From a virus: a stretch of 56,243 nt of DNA. Positions 48,192 through 56,220 of this stretch are shown piece by piece. Under the pieces are notes generated by a model, which was not told where the DNA came from, made no database searches, and saw only the letters and a list, made by a program, of their open reading frames with translations. Positions within the stretch are counted from its first letter, which is position 1. Each line of letters opens with the position of its first letter. The position numbers and the translations under genes are program-made. The stretch is from positions 1-56,243 of the IMG/VR virus record IMGVR_UViG_3300019458_000040. One strand, given 5' to 3'.

Positions 48192-49043
48192 ATGGCGACT
48201 CGAGACGAGTCCGAAAAACGGTGCTTCCTCCTGATCGCCTTCCGGTACGGCAATCCCTTGTCACCGACATTCATCCGCTACTCCGACTACACCGACGACG
48301 TGACCTCGGGCGGATTCACGTACTCCTCGATTCCGGAGATCCGCGCGCGCATCCCTGCCTACACGGGCGGGCTGACAGAGGAAACCCTTCTCATCGAGGT
48401 CCCGCGCAATGCGTTCGTCGATCGCCTTTCGAACGGCGAGGCGCACGCTCCGGTCGACGTCACGGTCGTGGAGGTCCTCGACGTCGCGAGCCTCGCCACG
48501 TCGGCGCCGCACATGGACACGCTCTTCAAGGGACGGCTCACGAAAGCGGTCCGGAACTACAACAAGCAGAAGGGGATCGTCGGGCTCTTCGCGCAGAACT
48601 GGAAAGGGCGTCTCAAGGCCTCGCTCGGGATGCCGGCGCTGAACGAGTGCGTTCTGACCTTCGGTGGCAAGGGCTGCCGCGTCATCGTGCCGACGGTGCC
48701 GGGCGAAGTGACGCAGATCGTCGACAACCGGCTCACGATAAAGAAGCCTGGCGGATCGGCGTCACTCGATCCCGTGGCCGATCGCCAGTGGCAATGGGGC
48801 TACATCGAGCGCGAGGGTCTCCGGCTCACGACGCGCGACTGGTCGAACACGAGCCCGGAGAACCCGGATCACTTCTACCTCGACGACTACGCGCCGCAGG
48901 ACTGGCTGAACCAGGCGGTGACCGTCGTCGCCGGTTGCTCGAAGCTCATCTCGGGGTGTCGGTTCTGGTTGAACGAGGAGCGGTTCCTGGGGATCGGAAT
49001 CGCCATCCCCGCGCGGCACCCGGTCCTCGAGGGGGGCGTCTGA
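48192..49043 (+). CDS. DUF2163-like tail hub protein
   Basis: 283 residues. FLLIAFRYGNPLSPTFIRYSDYTDDVTSGGFTYSSIPEIRARIPAYTGGL, VTVVEVLDVASLAT, FKGRLTKAVRNYN, CVLTFGGKGCRVI and a C-terminal LISGCRFW follow the phage DUF2163/BR0599 pattern (Cys-rich middle, 'F..G.l'). In gene transfer agents the corresponding protein is the hub/iron-sulphur-like gp13. Sits before the peptidase gene, as in that module. Confidence 0.7.
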   Translation: MATRDESEKRCFLLIAFRYGNPLSPTFIRYSDYTDDVTSGGFTYSSIPEIRARIPAYTGGLTEETLLIEVPRNAFVDRLSNGEAHAPVDVTVVEVLDVASLATSAPHMDTLFKGRLTKAVRNYNKQKGIVGLFAQNWKGRLKASLGMPALNECVLTFGGKGCRVIVPTVPGEVTQIVDNRLTIKKPGGSASLDPVADRQWQWGYIEREGLRLTTRDWSNTSPENPDHFYLDDYAPQDWLNQAVTVVAGCSKLISGCRFWLNEERFLGIGIAIPARHPVLEGGV

Positions 49044-49045
49044 CG

Positions 49046-49327
49046 ATGCCGAACCGCAAGGCGAAGGCCGCGGCGAATCGCCTCGCCGAGACGTTCGACG
49101 TCGAGCCCGGGCCGAGCGAGTGGAAGCGGATCCAGCTCGGTCGCTCGGACTCCGCCGTCATCGGCTGTCCGCGGTGCGGGGCCGTGACCGATCTGCACGA
49201 CTCTCACATCGCTCCCGACGGCGCCGTGTCGCCGGCATTCGAGTGCCGTCAGTTCGCCTGCGGGCTCTCGCTCCACATCGTCCTCGAGGGCTGGGCGGCG
49301 GACAAAGCTACGGAGACCCACTCGTGA
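49046..49327 (+). CDS. small zinc-ribbon protein in the tail tip module
   Basis: 93 residues. CPRCGAVTDLHDSH ... FECRQFACGLSLHIVLEGW: a Cys pair, a DSH and a second Cys pair, suggesting one zinc. Basic helical N-terminus. The tail modules of gene-transfer-agent type often keep a small extra gene here; function unknown. Overlaps the next gene by 4 bases. Confidence 0.6.
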   Translation: MPNRKAKAAANRLAETFDVEPGPSEWKRIQLGRSDSAVIGCPRCGAVTDLHDSHIAPDGAVSPAFECRQFACGLSLHIVLEGWAADKATETHS

Positions 49328-49890
49328 CGATCGTCCGCGTCGTGCCGCTGCCGTTCACGTGGGAGGGGCTCCCGGCGGAGCTCGACGCCGGCGGCGCCGT
49401 GACGGCGAAGCTCGAGCGCATCCTCGGCACCTGGGAAGGGACGCCGTACATGGAGGGCTGCCAGGCCGTGGGCTCGGGCGGCGGGGTCGACTGCGTCCGG
49501 TTCGTCTCCGGAGTCCTCGACGCGCTCTACGGCTTCCAGCGCGTCCCGATCGACCGGCTGCCCCAGGACATGGCGCTCCACCGGCCCGAGTCGGCCCGGG
49601 CCGCGATGAGGCAGATCCTGCGCATCTACGAACCGAACGTCGAGGTGAAGGACGGCCGCGCGCAGCCGGGCGACGTCGTGATCGTGGGCGAGGCGCAGGG
49701 CGGCCCGGGCCACGCGCTCATCGTCGGCACGCGGAAGAACACGCTCTGGCACGCAACGCAGTCGATCGGCGTCCACTTCACGGGCTTCGGGCAGTACGCG
49801 CGGGTCGCGGTCGTGCACGCGGTCTTTAGGATGGCGGATCGAGAACAGTGGCGTGACCACTCAGCGGACCGAGAGGCACCCAAGCAATGA
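49324..49890 (+). CDS. NlpC/P60 cysteine peptidase of the tail tip
   Basis: 188 residues from GTG 49324. GSGGGVDCVRFVSGVLDALYG holds the nucleophile Cys57; GGPGHALIVG the His130; TLWHATQSIGVHF may supply His143 as third residue. The family cuts peptidoglycan stem peptides. In position and size it equals gene-transfer-agent gp14, which opens the wall during DNA entry; it is probably a virion peptidase rather than the lysis enzyme. Confidence 0.8.
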   Translation: MTIVRVVPLPFTWEGLPAELDAGGAVTAKLERILGTWEGTPYMEGCQAVGSGGGVDCVRFVSGVLDALYGFQRVPIDRLPQDMALHRPESARAAMRQILRIYEPNVEVKDGRAQPGDVVIVGEAQGGPGHALIVGTRKNTLWHATQSIGVHFTGFGQYARVAVVHAVFRMADREQWRDHSADREAPKQ

Positions 49891-50096
49891 GCCCGGCGTC
49901 GTTTAGAACGATCGCGCGGTCGTCGACGGAAGCCCCGTCTACGGACGCGGCGTTGCTTGTCCACGGTTGTCCCGAGTCGGCGCATCTCTCGTGCAGGAGA
50001 CAGATTACGAGAAATGTCCCCGTTGTCCCCGGCCGCGTCCGTGATCAGCGATTGCCCCTTTTGCGACCTCAAATGAGGTTCGAAAACAGGAAGTAG
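49887..50096 (+). CDS. doubtful 69-codon frame
   Basis: ATG overlaps the peptidase stop, but the product (SFRTIARSSTEAPSTDAALLVHG...) is low in structure and codon third positions are not G/C-biased as in neighbours. Its TAG lies in a direct repeat described separately. Confidence 0.25.
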   Translation: MSPASFRTIARSSTEAPSTDAALLVHGCPESAHLSCRRQITRNVPVVPGRVRDQRLPLLRPQMRFENRK

Positions 50097-50160
50097 CGAG
50101 GGCGGGCACGAACCGCACTTCGTGCCCCAGGCAAGTTTCCTCAAGACGAAGTAGCGAGGG
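50060..50160. other. hairpins and direct repeats before the tip gene
   Basis: ACCTC-AAAT-GAGGT (50066-50079) with flanking TTTT/AAAA makes one stem; GGGCACGAA-CCGCAC-TTCGTGCCC (50104-50127) makes a perfect 9-bp hairpin. The 13-base GAAGTAGCGAGGG occurs at 50090-50102 and again at 50148-50160, the second copy just before the ATG at 50167 and serving as its ribosome site (GCGAGGG). The 276-base gap is thus a structured leader, perhaps terminator plus restart or an attenuator. Confidence 0.55.
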
Positions 50161-50166
50161 ACCCTG

Positions 50167-52845
50167 ATGTCGATCCCCGTCGTCCTCCTCGTCGCCGGCC
50201 TCGCGGCCTCGCTCGCGGGCGCGGCGCTGCTGCGCCGGCGCGACCCGAACGTCCTGAAGGACGACAAGCCTTCCACGACGGCGCGCCGCGGCGACTACCT
50301 ACCGCTCGTCACGGGGCGCGCGATCGTGGGGCCGGTCGTGCTCTGGGTCGGGGAGTCCTTCACGAAGCAGGAGGAGGTCCGCGGTGGGGGGAAGGGAGGG
50401 AAGCGGCAGAAGCAGCGGATCTACTACGAGAAGGCCTGGCACGGGCTCTGTGTCGGGCCGGCGTTCCGGCTCCACAGGATCCGGCAGAACGGCGAGACGA
50501 TCTTCGAGGGGCCGATCGACTCGGAGTCGCACCCGCCGGGCTCGACGATCGAGACGGGGAAGCACGGCGCCTTCTCGATCTTCTGGGGCGAGGAAGATCA
50601 GCCGATCAACACCTTCCTCCAGCCCTCGACGCGCGTCGGCGTCGGGTCGCGCTGGCCCTTTGTGTGCTACATCATCTGGCACGAGAAGCGCCTCGGCCTC
50701 TCGAAGAACTGGGCTCTCCTCGATTATGAGATCGAGGTCCTGCCCTTTGGGTCGACGCTCGTTCGCACGAGTGCGTTCCAGGGCCCCAGCTTCGTCCTGA
50801 ACGGGATGCCACGCCCGGTCTTCACGGCGATGTCGGGCGGGCCCGGCCAGGCGCAGCTCGCGACGATCGTCATCGACGGCGGCGACTTCCGCCGCGAGTT
50901 CCCCCCCGGCGGCCGCCTCCGGCTCACGGGCAACTCCGCCGGCGACGCCGACCACAAGATTCTCGGCGTCTCGTACACGCGCACGCCGGGCATCCCGCCC
51001 GTCGAGCGGACGACCATCACGCTCGCCGACGACCTCACGAACGCGAATAACCAGGGGAACGTCGAGGGCTATCTCTTCAACGAGGACGACGGCGTCAATC
51101 CGGTGCATGTGCTCGACCAGCTCATGCGGGAGCCGTTCCCCCACGGGCTCGGCGGCATGGACGGGGCCGTCGCTGACATCAGCGCGGACAGCCTCGAGGC
51201 CCTCGCGCAGCTCATGGTCGTCGAGGGCATCGTCGGTCACGTCGTCGCGGAGGATGGTGAGACAGCGCAGAGCGCGATCGCCGGGATCCTCACCGATCTC
51301 GGCGCCGTCGTCTCGCTCGAGCACATCTCCGGACTCTGGCAGTTCCGGGCGGTCCGGAAGCCGGTGCCTCCGATCCCGATCCTTCCGGCCGATGTCATCC
51401 TCGATCCCGAGCCCGAGATAGAGAACCAGCTCGGACCGCGGCCAGTGGACCGCGCCATCTTCGAATTCCTCGATCGAGAGAAGAACTTCCGGACGAACGA
51501 AGTCGCTTTTGACGGCGACGGTCAGGCGGCTCTCGAGGGCCACTCGAAGCCGAAGAAGATTGCGATGGAGATTCCGATACATTACCGCGTCGCCGAGAAG
51601 ATCGCGGACCGCCGGTCCCTCGAGACGAACGCGCACGGGAACCGCTACGACATCAAGGCGAACCGCTCGACGCGGCTCATGATGCCCGGGCGGGCGTTCG
51701 TCGCGAGCGGGATCGCCCAAGTCCTCCGGCTCGTCGAGAAGCGGATCGACCCGCTTACCTCCGACGTGACGCTCGTTGCTTCGACCGATGTCTATGGCGT
51801 GCGGGCGCAGACGTTCATCGGCGATCCCGAGACGCCCGATGAACCGGACACCCCTGATCCGATCCTCGATCCAGAGGGGGCGATCTTCGAGATTCCGCCG
51901 CCCTTGAAGCGCGATGACGAGCCACTCGTCGCCCCGCTTCGCATCCGGGACAACGATCGCATCCGTGGGGCCGACATCTTCGTGTCGGAAGACGACGTCA
52001 CGTACGCGCACGTCGGCTTCGTCGACACGGCGGCGACGGGAGGACGACTCCTCGAGCCTCTCTCGGCCACGACCGACGATCACCTCGAGACCGGGCCGAT
52101 CTTCCAGCTCCTCGGGCCCGACGGCGCGAACATCCGCGACTTCTCGCTCGACCCGATCTCCTGGCACCGCGGTCGACAGCTCGTCGTCTCCGGGAACGGC
52201 GAGATCTGCCTCCTCCGGAACGTCGTCGCGCTCGGCGGCGGGCAGTACCGCCTCATGGGCCTCATCCGCGCGCGGCTCCAGTCGACGCGCGTCGCGCACG
52301 TCGTGAACGAACCCGTCTTCATCGTCGACCCGCGGCTCATCATCCCGCTCCGTGACGCGGCCTTCGAGCCCGGGGCGACGATCTACTTCAAGATCCAGCC
52401 CTTCACGCTTGAGTCGCAGGGGATTCCGCTCTCGGAGATCCCGGCGCTGCAGCACGTCATCGAGGGCCACGGCGTCGTGCCGCTCGACCCGGCGAACCTC
52501 TTCACGACGAACCAGACGAACAGCTACATCCCGGGCGAGAGCCCTGTCTTCACGTGGAGCTTCCGGAGCCCGCTCGCGCGCCGCGGCGGCGCCGGCTACC
52601 AGGGCTACGGGAAGCCCACGGCCGCAGCGCAGCCGTTCGGGACGTTCAGGCTCCGCTACCGGGACACGTTCAGCGGGACCGTGCGCGGCGAGTCGTCGGG
52701 GATCCTCCGCCCGCCGTTCACGTACGCGAACAGCGTCCTGCAAGGGCACTTCGGCGGGGAGCCCTCGGAGTTCGACGTCGAGGTCGTCAACGTAGCGAAC
52801 GGCTTCGAGTCGGCGAAGGCTACGGCTAGGATCTTGCTCGACTGA
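50167..52845 (+). CDS. large tail tip (receptor-binding/hub) protein
   Basis: 892 residues. A hydrophobic N-terminus (VVLLVAGLAASLAGAALL) precedes KPSTTARRGDYLPLVTGRAIVGPVVLWVGES, the usual start of tip attachment proteins ('xxxx.G.xxPxVxGRxxxxgxxxw'). WHGLCVGPAFRLHRIRQNGETIFEG, RWPFVCYIIWHEKRLG and VHVLDQLMREPFPHGLGGM support the phage-tail_3/lambda J-like and gene-transfer-agent gp15 group. The C-terminal 300 residues are strand-rich with VRGESSGILRPPF. Closes the tip module after hub and peptidase. Confidence 0.75.
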   Translation: MSIPVVLLVAGLAASLAGAALLRRRDPNVLKDDKPSTTARRGDYLPLVTGRAIVGPVVLWVGESFTKQEEVRGGGKGGKRQKQRIYYEKAWHGLCVGPAFRLHRIRQNGETIFEGPIDSESHPPGSTIETGKHGAFSIFWGEEDQPINTFLQPSTRVGVGSRWPFVCYIIWHEKRLGLSKNWALLDYEIEVLPFGSTLVRTSAFQGPSFVLNGMPRPVFTAMSGGPGQAQLATIVIDGGDFRREFPPGGRLRLTGNSAGDADHKILGVSYTRTPGIPPVERTTITLADDLTNANNQGNVEGYLFNEDDGVNPVHVLDQLMREPFPHGLGGMDGAVADISADSLEALAQLMVVEGIVGHVVAEDGETAQSAIAGILTDLGAVVSLEHISGLWQFRAVRKPVPPIPILPADVILDPEPEIENQLGPRPVDRAIFEFLDREKNFRTNEVAFDGDGQAALEGHSKPKKIAMEIPIHYRVAEKIADRRSLETNAHGNRYDIKANRSTRLMMPGRAFVASGIAQVLRLVEKRIDPLTSDVTLVASTDVYGVRAQTFIGDPETPDEPDTPDPILDPEGAIFEIPPPLKRDDEPLVAPLRIRDNDRIRGADIFVSEDDVTYAHVGFVDTAATGGRLLEPLSATTDDHLETGPIFQLLGPDGANIRDFSLDPISWHRGRQLVVSGNGEICLLRNVVALGGGQYRLMGLIRARLQSTRVAHVVNEPVFIVDPRLIIPLRDAAFEPGATIYFKIQPFTLESQGIPLSEIPALQHVIEGHGVVPLDPANLFTTNQTNSYIPGESPVFTWSFRSPLARRGGAGYQGYGKPTAAAQPFGTFRLRYRDTFSGTVRGESSGILRPPFTYANSVLQGHFGGEPSEFDVEVVNVANGFESAKATARILLD

Positions 52846-52849
52846 CCGG

Positions 52850-53107
52850 TCACTCTGGCGGCGTCACGGCGTTACGTAAGTGCTCGCCACCGAATTGGCG
52901 CAAGTAATCGAGGGCGTCGATCACGAAGGGGTCGGAGAAGGGCGCTACGTTCTCTCCAAAGATCGTCGCCCGGATCGCCGGCACGAGTTGTTCGGCAACG
53001 ATTCGCGTTCGCCGCCTCGTCGCCTTGAATGACCCGTCCGGCCCGTCCAGCTCGTAACCGATCCGCTCCCACGCACAGTGGAATTCGTCGAGTGTCATGC
53101 GGGACAT
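52850..53107 (-). CDS. small minus-strand protein
   Basis: 85 residues reading leftwards from ATG 53107 (a second ATG at 53098). SRMTLDEFHCAWERIGYELDGPDGSFKATRRRTRIVAEQLVPAIRATIFG and PFVIDALDYLRQFGGEHLRN look like true protein. It faces the tail operon and ends 5 bases from its last stop, so the two converge. No ribosome site is obvious. Unknown. Confidence 0.5.
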   Translation of the reverse strand: MSRMTLDEFHCAWERIGYELDGPDGSFKATRRRTRIVAEQLVPAIRATIFGENVAPFSDPFVIDALDYLRQFGGEHLRNAVTPPE

Positions 53108-53115
53108 CGTAGCTC

Positions 53116-53159
53116 GGGCGCCGTGGGGCGCGAACGGGGAATCGCGCCCCACGGCGCCC
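53116..53159. terminator. perfect 18-bp inverted repeat
   Basis: GGGCGCCGTGGGGCGCGA (53116-53133) pairs without mismatch with 53142-53159 around an 8-base loop. This is the strongest hairpin in the window. It lies 270 bases after the tail tip gene and just upstream of the minus-strand gene. No T-run follows, so a factor-aided terminator, an mRNA stabiliser or a DNA recognition site are all possible. Confidence 0.7.
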
Positions 53160-53230
53160 CCTTGACGAGCCCGCCACAGGTCCTCGTGCGAGCGCCCGCT
53201 ACGAGCGCCCCTTGACCGCCCCGCGCGGCT
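53155..53230 (+). promoter_or_regulatory. repeated GCGCCCC-TTGAC boxes, possible promoter
   Basis: GCGCCCCCTTGAC (at 53154-53166) and GCGCCCCTTGAC (at 53204-53215) are near copies 50 bases apart. Each has a TTGAC like a -35 box; after the second a TACACC lies about 16 bases downstream. They precede three plus-strand genes. Confidence 0.35.
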
Positions 53231-53314
53231 CGCTACACCCAATCTCGTCGCGCGGCCGCCTCCGCCGCGGGATCACCGAACCAGAGCGGTGTCGTGCGGG
53301 GCAAGAAGGGGCGG

Positions 53315-53353
53315 GCGGCCCGGGAGCTTCGAACGCCGAACCCTCCGGGCCGC
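53315..53353. other. second GC hairpin in the same gap
   Basis: GCGGCCCGG (53315-53323) pairs with CCGGGCCGC (53345-53353), 9 bp, loop 21 bases. It sits 44 bases before the ATG at 53397. Together with the 18-bp hairpin this makes 53108-53396 a structured, gene-free stretch. Confidence 0.5.
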
Positions 53354-53396
53354 TCGGCCTCCTTCGATCGATCGACGGGCGGGAGGGACGCGCTAG

Positions 53397-53651
53397 ATGC
53401 CGCGACCGGGATGGAAAGACCTGCAGGCGGGCCTCGAGAACTGGGACGCCGCGGTCCGCGACAACTTCCGGAACTTCTCCGAGCGGCCGACGCCGCTCTT
53501 TCTCATGGCCCAAGGAACGATCGGGAGCTACCCCGCGTCGCAGTACGCGCAGTGCGACGCGACGTACGAGTCGAGCCCGGGCGTCTTCGTGCGGATCTGG
53601 TCGAACGGGGTGAACTGGATCAACCTCGTGAACGGGAACGTCGTCGCGTGA
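53397..53651 (+). CDS. small late structural-type protein
   Basis: 84 residues, GGGAGGG upstream. GWKDLQAGLENWDAAVRDNFRNFSERPTPLFLMAQGTIGSYPASQYAQCDATYES...FVRIWSNGVNWINLV is the layout of small fibre-like proteins after the tip gene (a helix 'NWDxxxxxNF', then strands). May attach to tail fibres. Coupled to the next gene by GTGA. Confidence 0.6.
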   Translation: MPRPGWKDLQAGLENWDAAVRDNFRNFSERPTPLFLMAQGTIGSYPASQYAQCDATYESSPGVFVRIWSNGVNWINLVNGNVVA

Positions 53652-53908
53652 CGGGTCCGCTTCTCGTGCTCGTGCTCCTCATCACCCCCAACCAAGGGCT
53701 CACGTTCGTCCTGATCTTGCGGAGCGCGCGGGCCCCGCCGACGCCGGTCAACCCCAACCGGCCCACGACGCCACGGCCGCCGCGCTGGCCGAGCGATTGC
53801 CGACACACGTTCTGCGAGACGCGATGCGCCGAGACGCAGCTCGAGCGCGAGCGGAGGGAGTTCGAGGAGTCGATGTGGCTCGAGCCCGGGAAGGATCATC
53901 TGGAGTGA
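53648..53908 (+). CDS. small membrane-anchored protein, possibly lysis-related
   Basis: 86 residues from GTG 53648. LLVLVLLITPNQGLTFVLIL is an N-terminal hydrophobic segment, followed by a Pro/Arg-rich stretch, a Cys pair region (CRHTFCETRC) and a charged helix ELERERREFEESMWLE. The arrangement (short span, Pro-rich part, charged helix) resembles spanin-like or Rz-type proteins, but evidence is thin. Confidence 0.5.
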   Translation: MTGPLLVLVLLITPNQGLTFVLILRSARAPPTPVNPNRPTTPRPPRWPSDCRHTFCETRCAETQLERERREFEESMWLEPGKDHLE

Positions 53909-54141
53909 GCGCGGAGGCGAAACCCGCTCTGGCCGCGCTGCCTTCCGAGTCGCTCGCCGAAATGAACGAGCGCCACCTCAAGATCCTCCGCGTCATCCAA
54001 GGGAAGGCGCTCGAGGCGCTCCGCGGGGCGAGCTTCAAGACCGCCGCCGAAGCGGCGAGCGCGCTGCGTGAGGCGATCCGAGAGGAGCGGAAAATCCGTC
54101 GGCCGGCGAGGCGACTATCGGGGCGGCGGCGGCTCCGCTAG
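53905..54141 (+). CDS. small helical phage protein
   Basis: 78 residues from GTG 53905 (GTGA overlap). MNERHLKILRVIQGKALEALRGASFKTAAEAASALREAIREERKI has the 'fkTAxeAaxALxxAIrxER' pattern seen in small phage proteins near terminase or lysis genes. Basic tail. Last plus-strand gene of the phage part. Confidence 0.55.
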   Translation: MSAEAKPALAALPSESLAEMNERHLKILRVIQGKALEALRGASFKTAAEAASALREAIREERKIRRPARRLSGRRRLR

Positions 54142-54192
54142 ACGAGCACCGAATTCCCGAACGAGATCCCGCCCGCGCCTCGACGAGCCGTC
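54142..54192. other. 51-base gap between convergent phage and bacterial-type genes
   Basis: Plus-strand genes stop at 54141 and the minus-strand operon ends at 54193. I see no terminator hairpin and no obvious attachment repeat, but this is the point where gene orientation and gene type change, so a junction could lie here. Confidence 0.3.
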
Positions 54193-54573
54193 TCACCCTT
54201 CCTCGAGCGCGACGAGCATCGTCGTCTGCGCTCGCACTTCTTGATCGACTTCGAGGAGCCACCGCACCTTCCCGACCGAGAGGAATCCGCCCGCGAGCGG
54301 CTGGACGATCGAGTGTGTCGCGGGGAGTGCGGTGACGGCGAATTCCTCGCAGATGGGGGCGATCAAGTCACGTCCGTCCTCGGAGACGCAGCGGATCGCG
54401 TAGCGGTGCGGACCGACGTCACCTGGCTCCGCCTCGAAGAGAATCACGACCGCAGCGCGGAAGGGGATCGGGAGGCGGGGGCCGGTGACGCGGTTCAGGC
54501 CGGCGCGGAGGATCGAGACCGTCTGGTCGACGTGCTTGCCGGCGCCTTCGGCGAGGAGGAAGGTGACTTTCAC
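54193..54573 (-). CDS. DUF6941-like protein
   Basis: 126 residues from GTG 54573. KVTFLLAEGAGKHVDQTVSILRAGLNRV, VVILFEAEPGDVGPHRYAIRCVSEDGRDL and an end VRAQTTMLVALEE match the DUF6941 pattern ('VTFxLLADxAxxxxxGKxxILGxFDxI'), a small protein of unknown role found in bacterial chromosomes. Overlaps the stop of the HAF-repeat gene by 4 bases, so the two form a minus-strand operon. Confidence 0.65.
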   Translation of the reverse strand: MKVTFLLAEGAGKHVDQTVSILRAGLNRVTGPRLPIPFRAAVVILFEAEPGDVGPHRYAIRCVSEDGRDLIAPICEEFAVTALPATHSIVQPLAGGFLSVGKVRWLLEVDQEVRAQTTMLVALEEG

Positions 54574-56144
54574 TCGATCGATTCGACGACGATCGTGTTG
54601 CCGACTGAGACGTTGAGCGCCGGCGAGCTCGGGCTGCGTGCATCCTCGTGCACCGAGTAGATTGAGAACGTTCCGGGGGGGAACACGACGGGGATCTCTG
54701 TGGGCGACGGATCGGCAGAACGAGACTCCAAATAGAGCATCGAGGAAGTTACGGTCCCAAGAGACTTCGACGTGACACCAACGGGACCCCGTCCGAGTAC
54801 GTCCGCCAGCCGTGGCACGCAGCGCCTCGGCGCAATAGTGTTCTCAGGGGGGAGGCACGCGTCGGTCTCACCAAGCGTCGCAATGCGTCCGGATCGCGAT
54901 CTGAATCGGACTGGCGCGCAGTCGAATGACTCCCCGCCATATATCCACATCGCCCACTGGCCCCGCGGACCCCGAGTGTCAATCGCGCGCAGCACTGTCA
55001 GCAACGCGGGCTCGCCAGCACGCACGAACACACGGCGGTTGGTATCGGCGCCAGAATCGCGATCGACGAAGACGACGTCGATCGGAGTCGATCGTCCCGC
55101 ATTAACGTTTCCCGACCTACACGGTGCTGCATCCGGAATCAGTAGCGCGCTCCTCCCAGAACTCACTCCGAGAAGGCTGCCGTTCACGATAATGGCGCCC
55201 GAGTTGTTGATTGCTCGGGCCTGCCGTAGTTCCCAGTCGCCGGCGTTTGTCACGAGATCATTGAGATCGATCATCACGCCGTCTTGCCAAAGGAAGGCGC
55301 GATCGCGAAGCTGCTCATCGACAGCCGTTCCGACTATCTGCCCGTGATCGTTCATGCCAAGAGCGAGACCGCCCTGAAGGCTCTCCAGGCCCCTGAGCGC
55401 TCCGTTCTCGTGTCGACTCCAGAGATACGCATCCGGCGAATCTGGGTAGGTGCTGTTCAGCAATCCTGCGACATCACCGCTTGCCGAGATCGCACGGGCC
55501 TCGCTCCTTCGATCGATCAGTCCGCCGAGATCCTGCATCAGAGCGTTTCGCCAGACGAAGGCGCGAACGGGGCCGGCGCCTGCTGGCGTGGAGAAGCCGA
55601 CCACCTCTCCGTTGTTATTGACATCAACCGCCTGAGCGAAAGACCCGCCCAGCGTTCCCAGCGTTAAGGGCTGTCCGAAGCGCCACAAGACCGCTGGCGT
55701 TGTGCCGCAACAGACTCCAGGTCCCGAGAAGCCGACGATGTCGCCCCACTGATTGATAGCGTTCGCGACGGCCGGTCCACCAAAGTCCGGTAGAACTTCC
55801 ATCGCCGGCCCGCGCCAGACGACTGCAAACTGCACCCCGATGGATCCCACGACCTCCCCGCGATCGTTGATGCCGTTCGCCCGTGTGTCAGTAAAGTCCG
55901 GGGCGAGGTCGATCAGGACGTCATCGGCCCACTTGAAGGCGTGAACTTCGCCGCTCGCAGTCCACGAGTGCCCCACGACCTCGTTCGATTCATTGATCGC
56001 GGTGGCTTCGCAGTACTCCCCGCCCAGGGTGCCGAGGTCGACGAGGCGGTACTGTCCTCGAGACTCCCCGGCGATGAGCGCCAGCACGGCGACGACGACC
56101 AGGACCTGCGCGCGCCGCCCGCGCGCCCTTCTCTCTCGAACCAC
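54570..56144 (-). CDS. secreted HAF-repeat protein
   Basis: 524 residues from GTG 56144 (GGAAAGGGGG upstream), preferred over a Met 24 codons earlier. RRAQVLVVVAVLALIAGESRGQ is a signal peptide. Then HAF-type repeats: LVDLGTLGGEYCEATAINESNEVVGHS, GINDRGEVVGSI, TLGTLGGSFAQAVDVNNNGEVVGFS, AISASGDVAGLL and GMNDHGQIVGTA, about seven blades over residues 35-340. The last 170 residues are a separate region with four Cys. HAF proteins are extracellular and typical of Planctomycetota, Acidobacteriota and some proteobacteria; function unknown. Confidence 0.75.
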   Translation of the reverse strand: MVRERRARGRRAQVLVVVAVLALIAGESRGQYRLVDLGTLGGEYCEATAINESNEVVGHSWTASGEVHAFKWADDVLIDLAPDFTDTRANGINDRGEVVGSIGVQFAVVWRGPAMEVLPDFGGPAVANAINQWGDIVGFSGPGVCCGTTPAVLWRFGQPLTLGTLGGSFAQAVDVNNNGEVVGFSTPAGAGPVRAFVWRNALMQDLGGLIDRRSEARAISASGDVAGLLNSTYPDSPDAYLWSRHENGALRGLESLQGGLALGMNDHGQIVGTAVDEQLRDRAFLWQDGVMIDLNDLVTNAGDWELRQARAINNSGAIIVNGSLLGVSSGRSALLIPDAAPCRSGNVNAGRSTPIDVVFVDRDSGADTNRRVFVRAGEPALLTVLRAIDTRGPRGQWAMWIYGGESFDCAPVRFRSRSGRIATLGETDACLPPENTIAPRRCVPRLADVLGRGPVGVTSKSLGTVTSSMLYLESRSADPSPTEIPVVFPPGTFSIYSVHEDARSPSSPALNVSVGNTIVVESIE

Positions 56145-56188
56145 GGGCCTGCCCCCTTTCCGAAAGCCGCCCTGTCGGTTGGGCCCCG

Positions 56189-56220
56189 ACGCTACCACGG
56201 GCGCCAGCGCTTTCAAGCGC
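56189..56220 (-). promoter_or_regulatory. promoter with operator for the HAF gene
   Basis: Reading leftwards TTGAAA (56211-56216) and TAGCGT (56189-56194) are spaced by 16 bases, with about 40 bases of leader to the GTG. The -35 box lies inside GCGCTTTCAAGCGC (56207-56220), an inverted repeat GCGCTT-TC-AAGCGC, a likely repressor site. Confidence 0.5.

Noticed and set aside
44996-48274. Minus-strand open frame of 1092 codons under the repeat-bearing tail protein
   Set aside because: Shadow frame; repeats and domains are only sensible on the plus strand.
49324-49890. NlpC/P60 gene considered as the free endolysin
   Set aside because: Its place between hub and tip genes fits a virion peptidase; no holin lies beside it.
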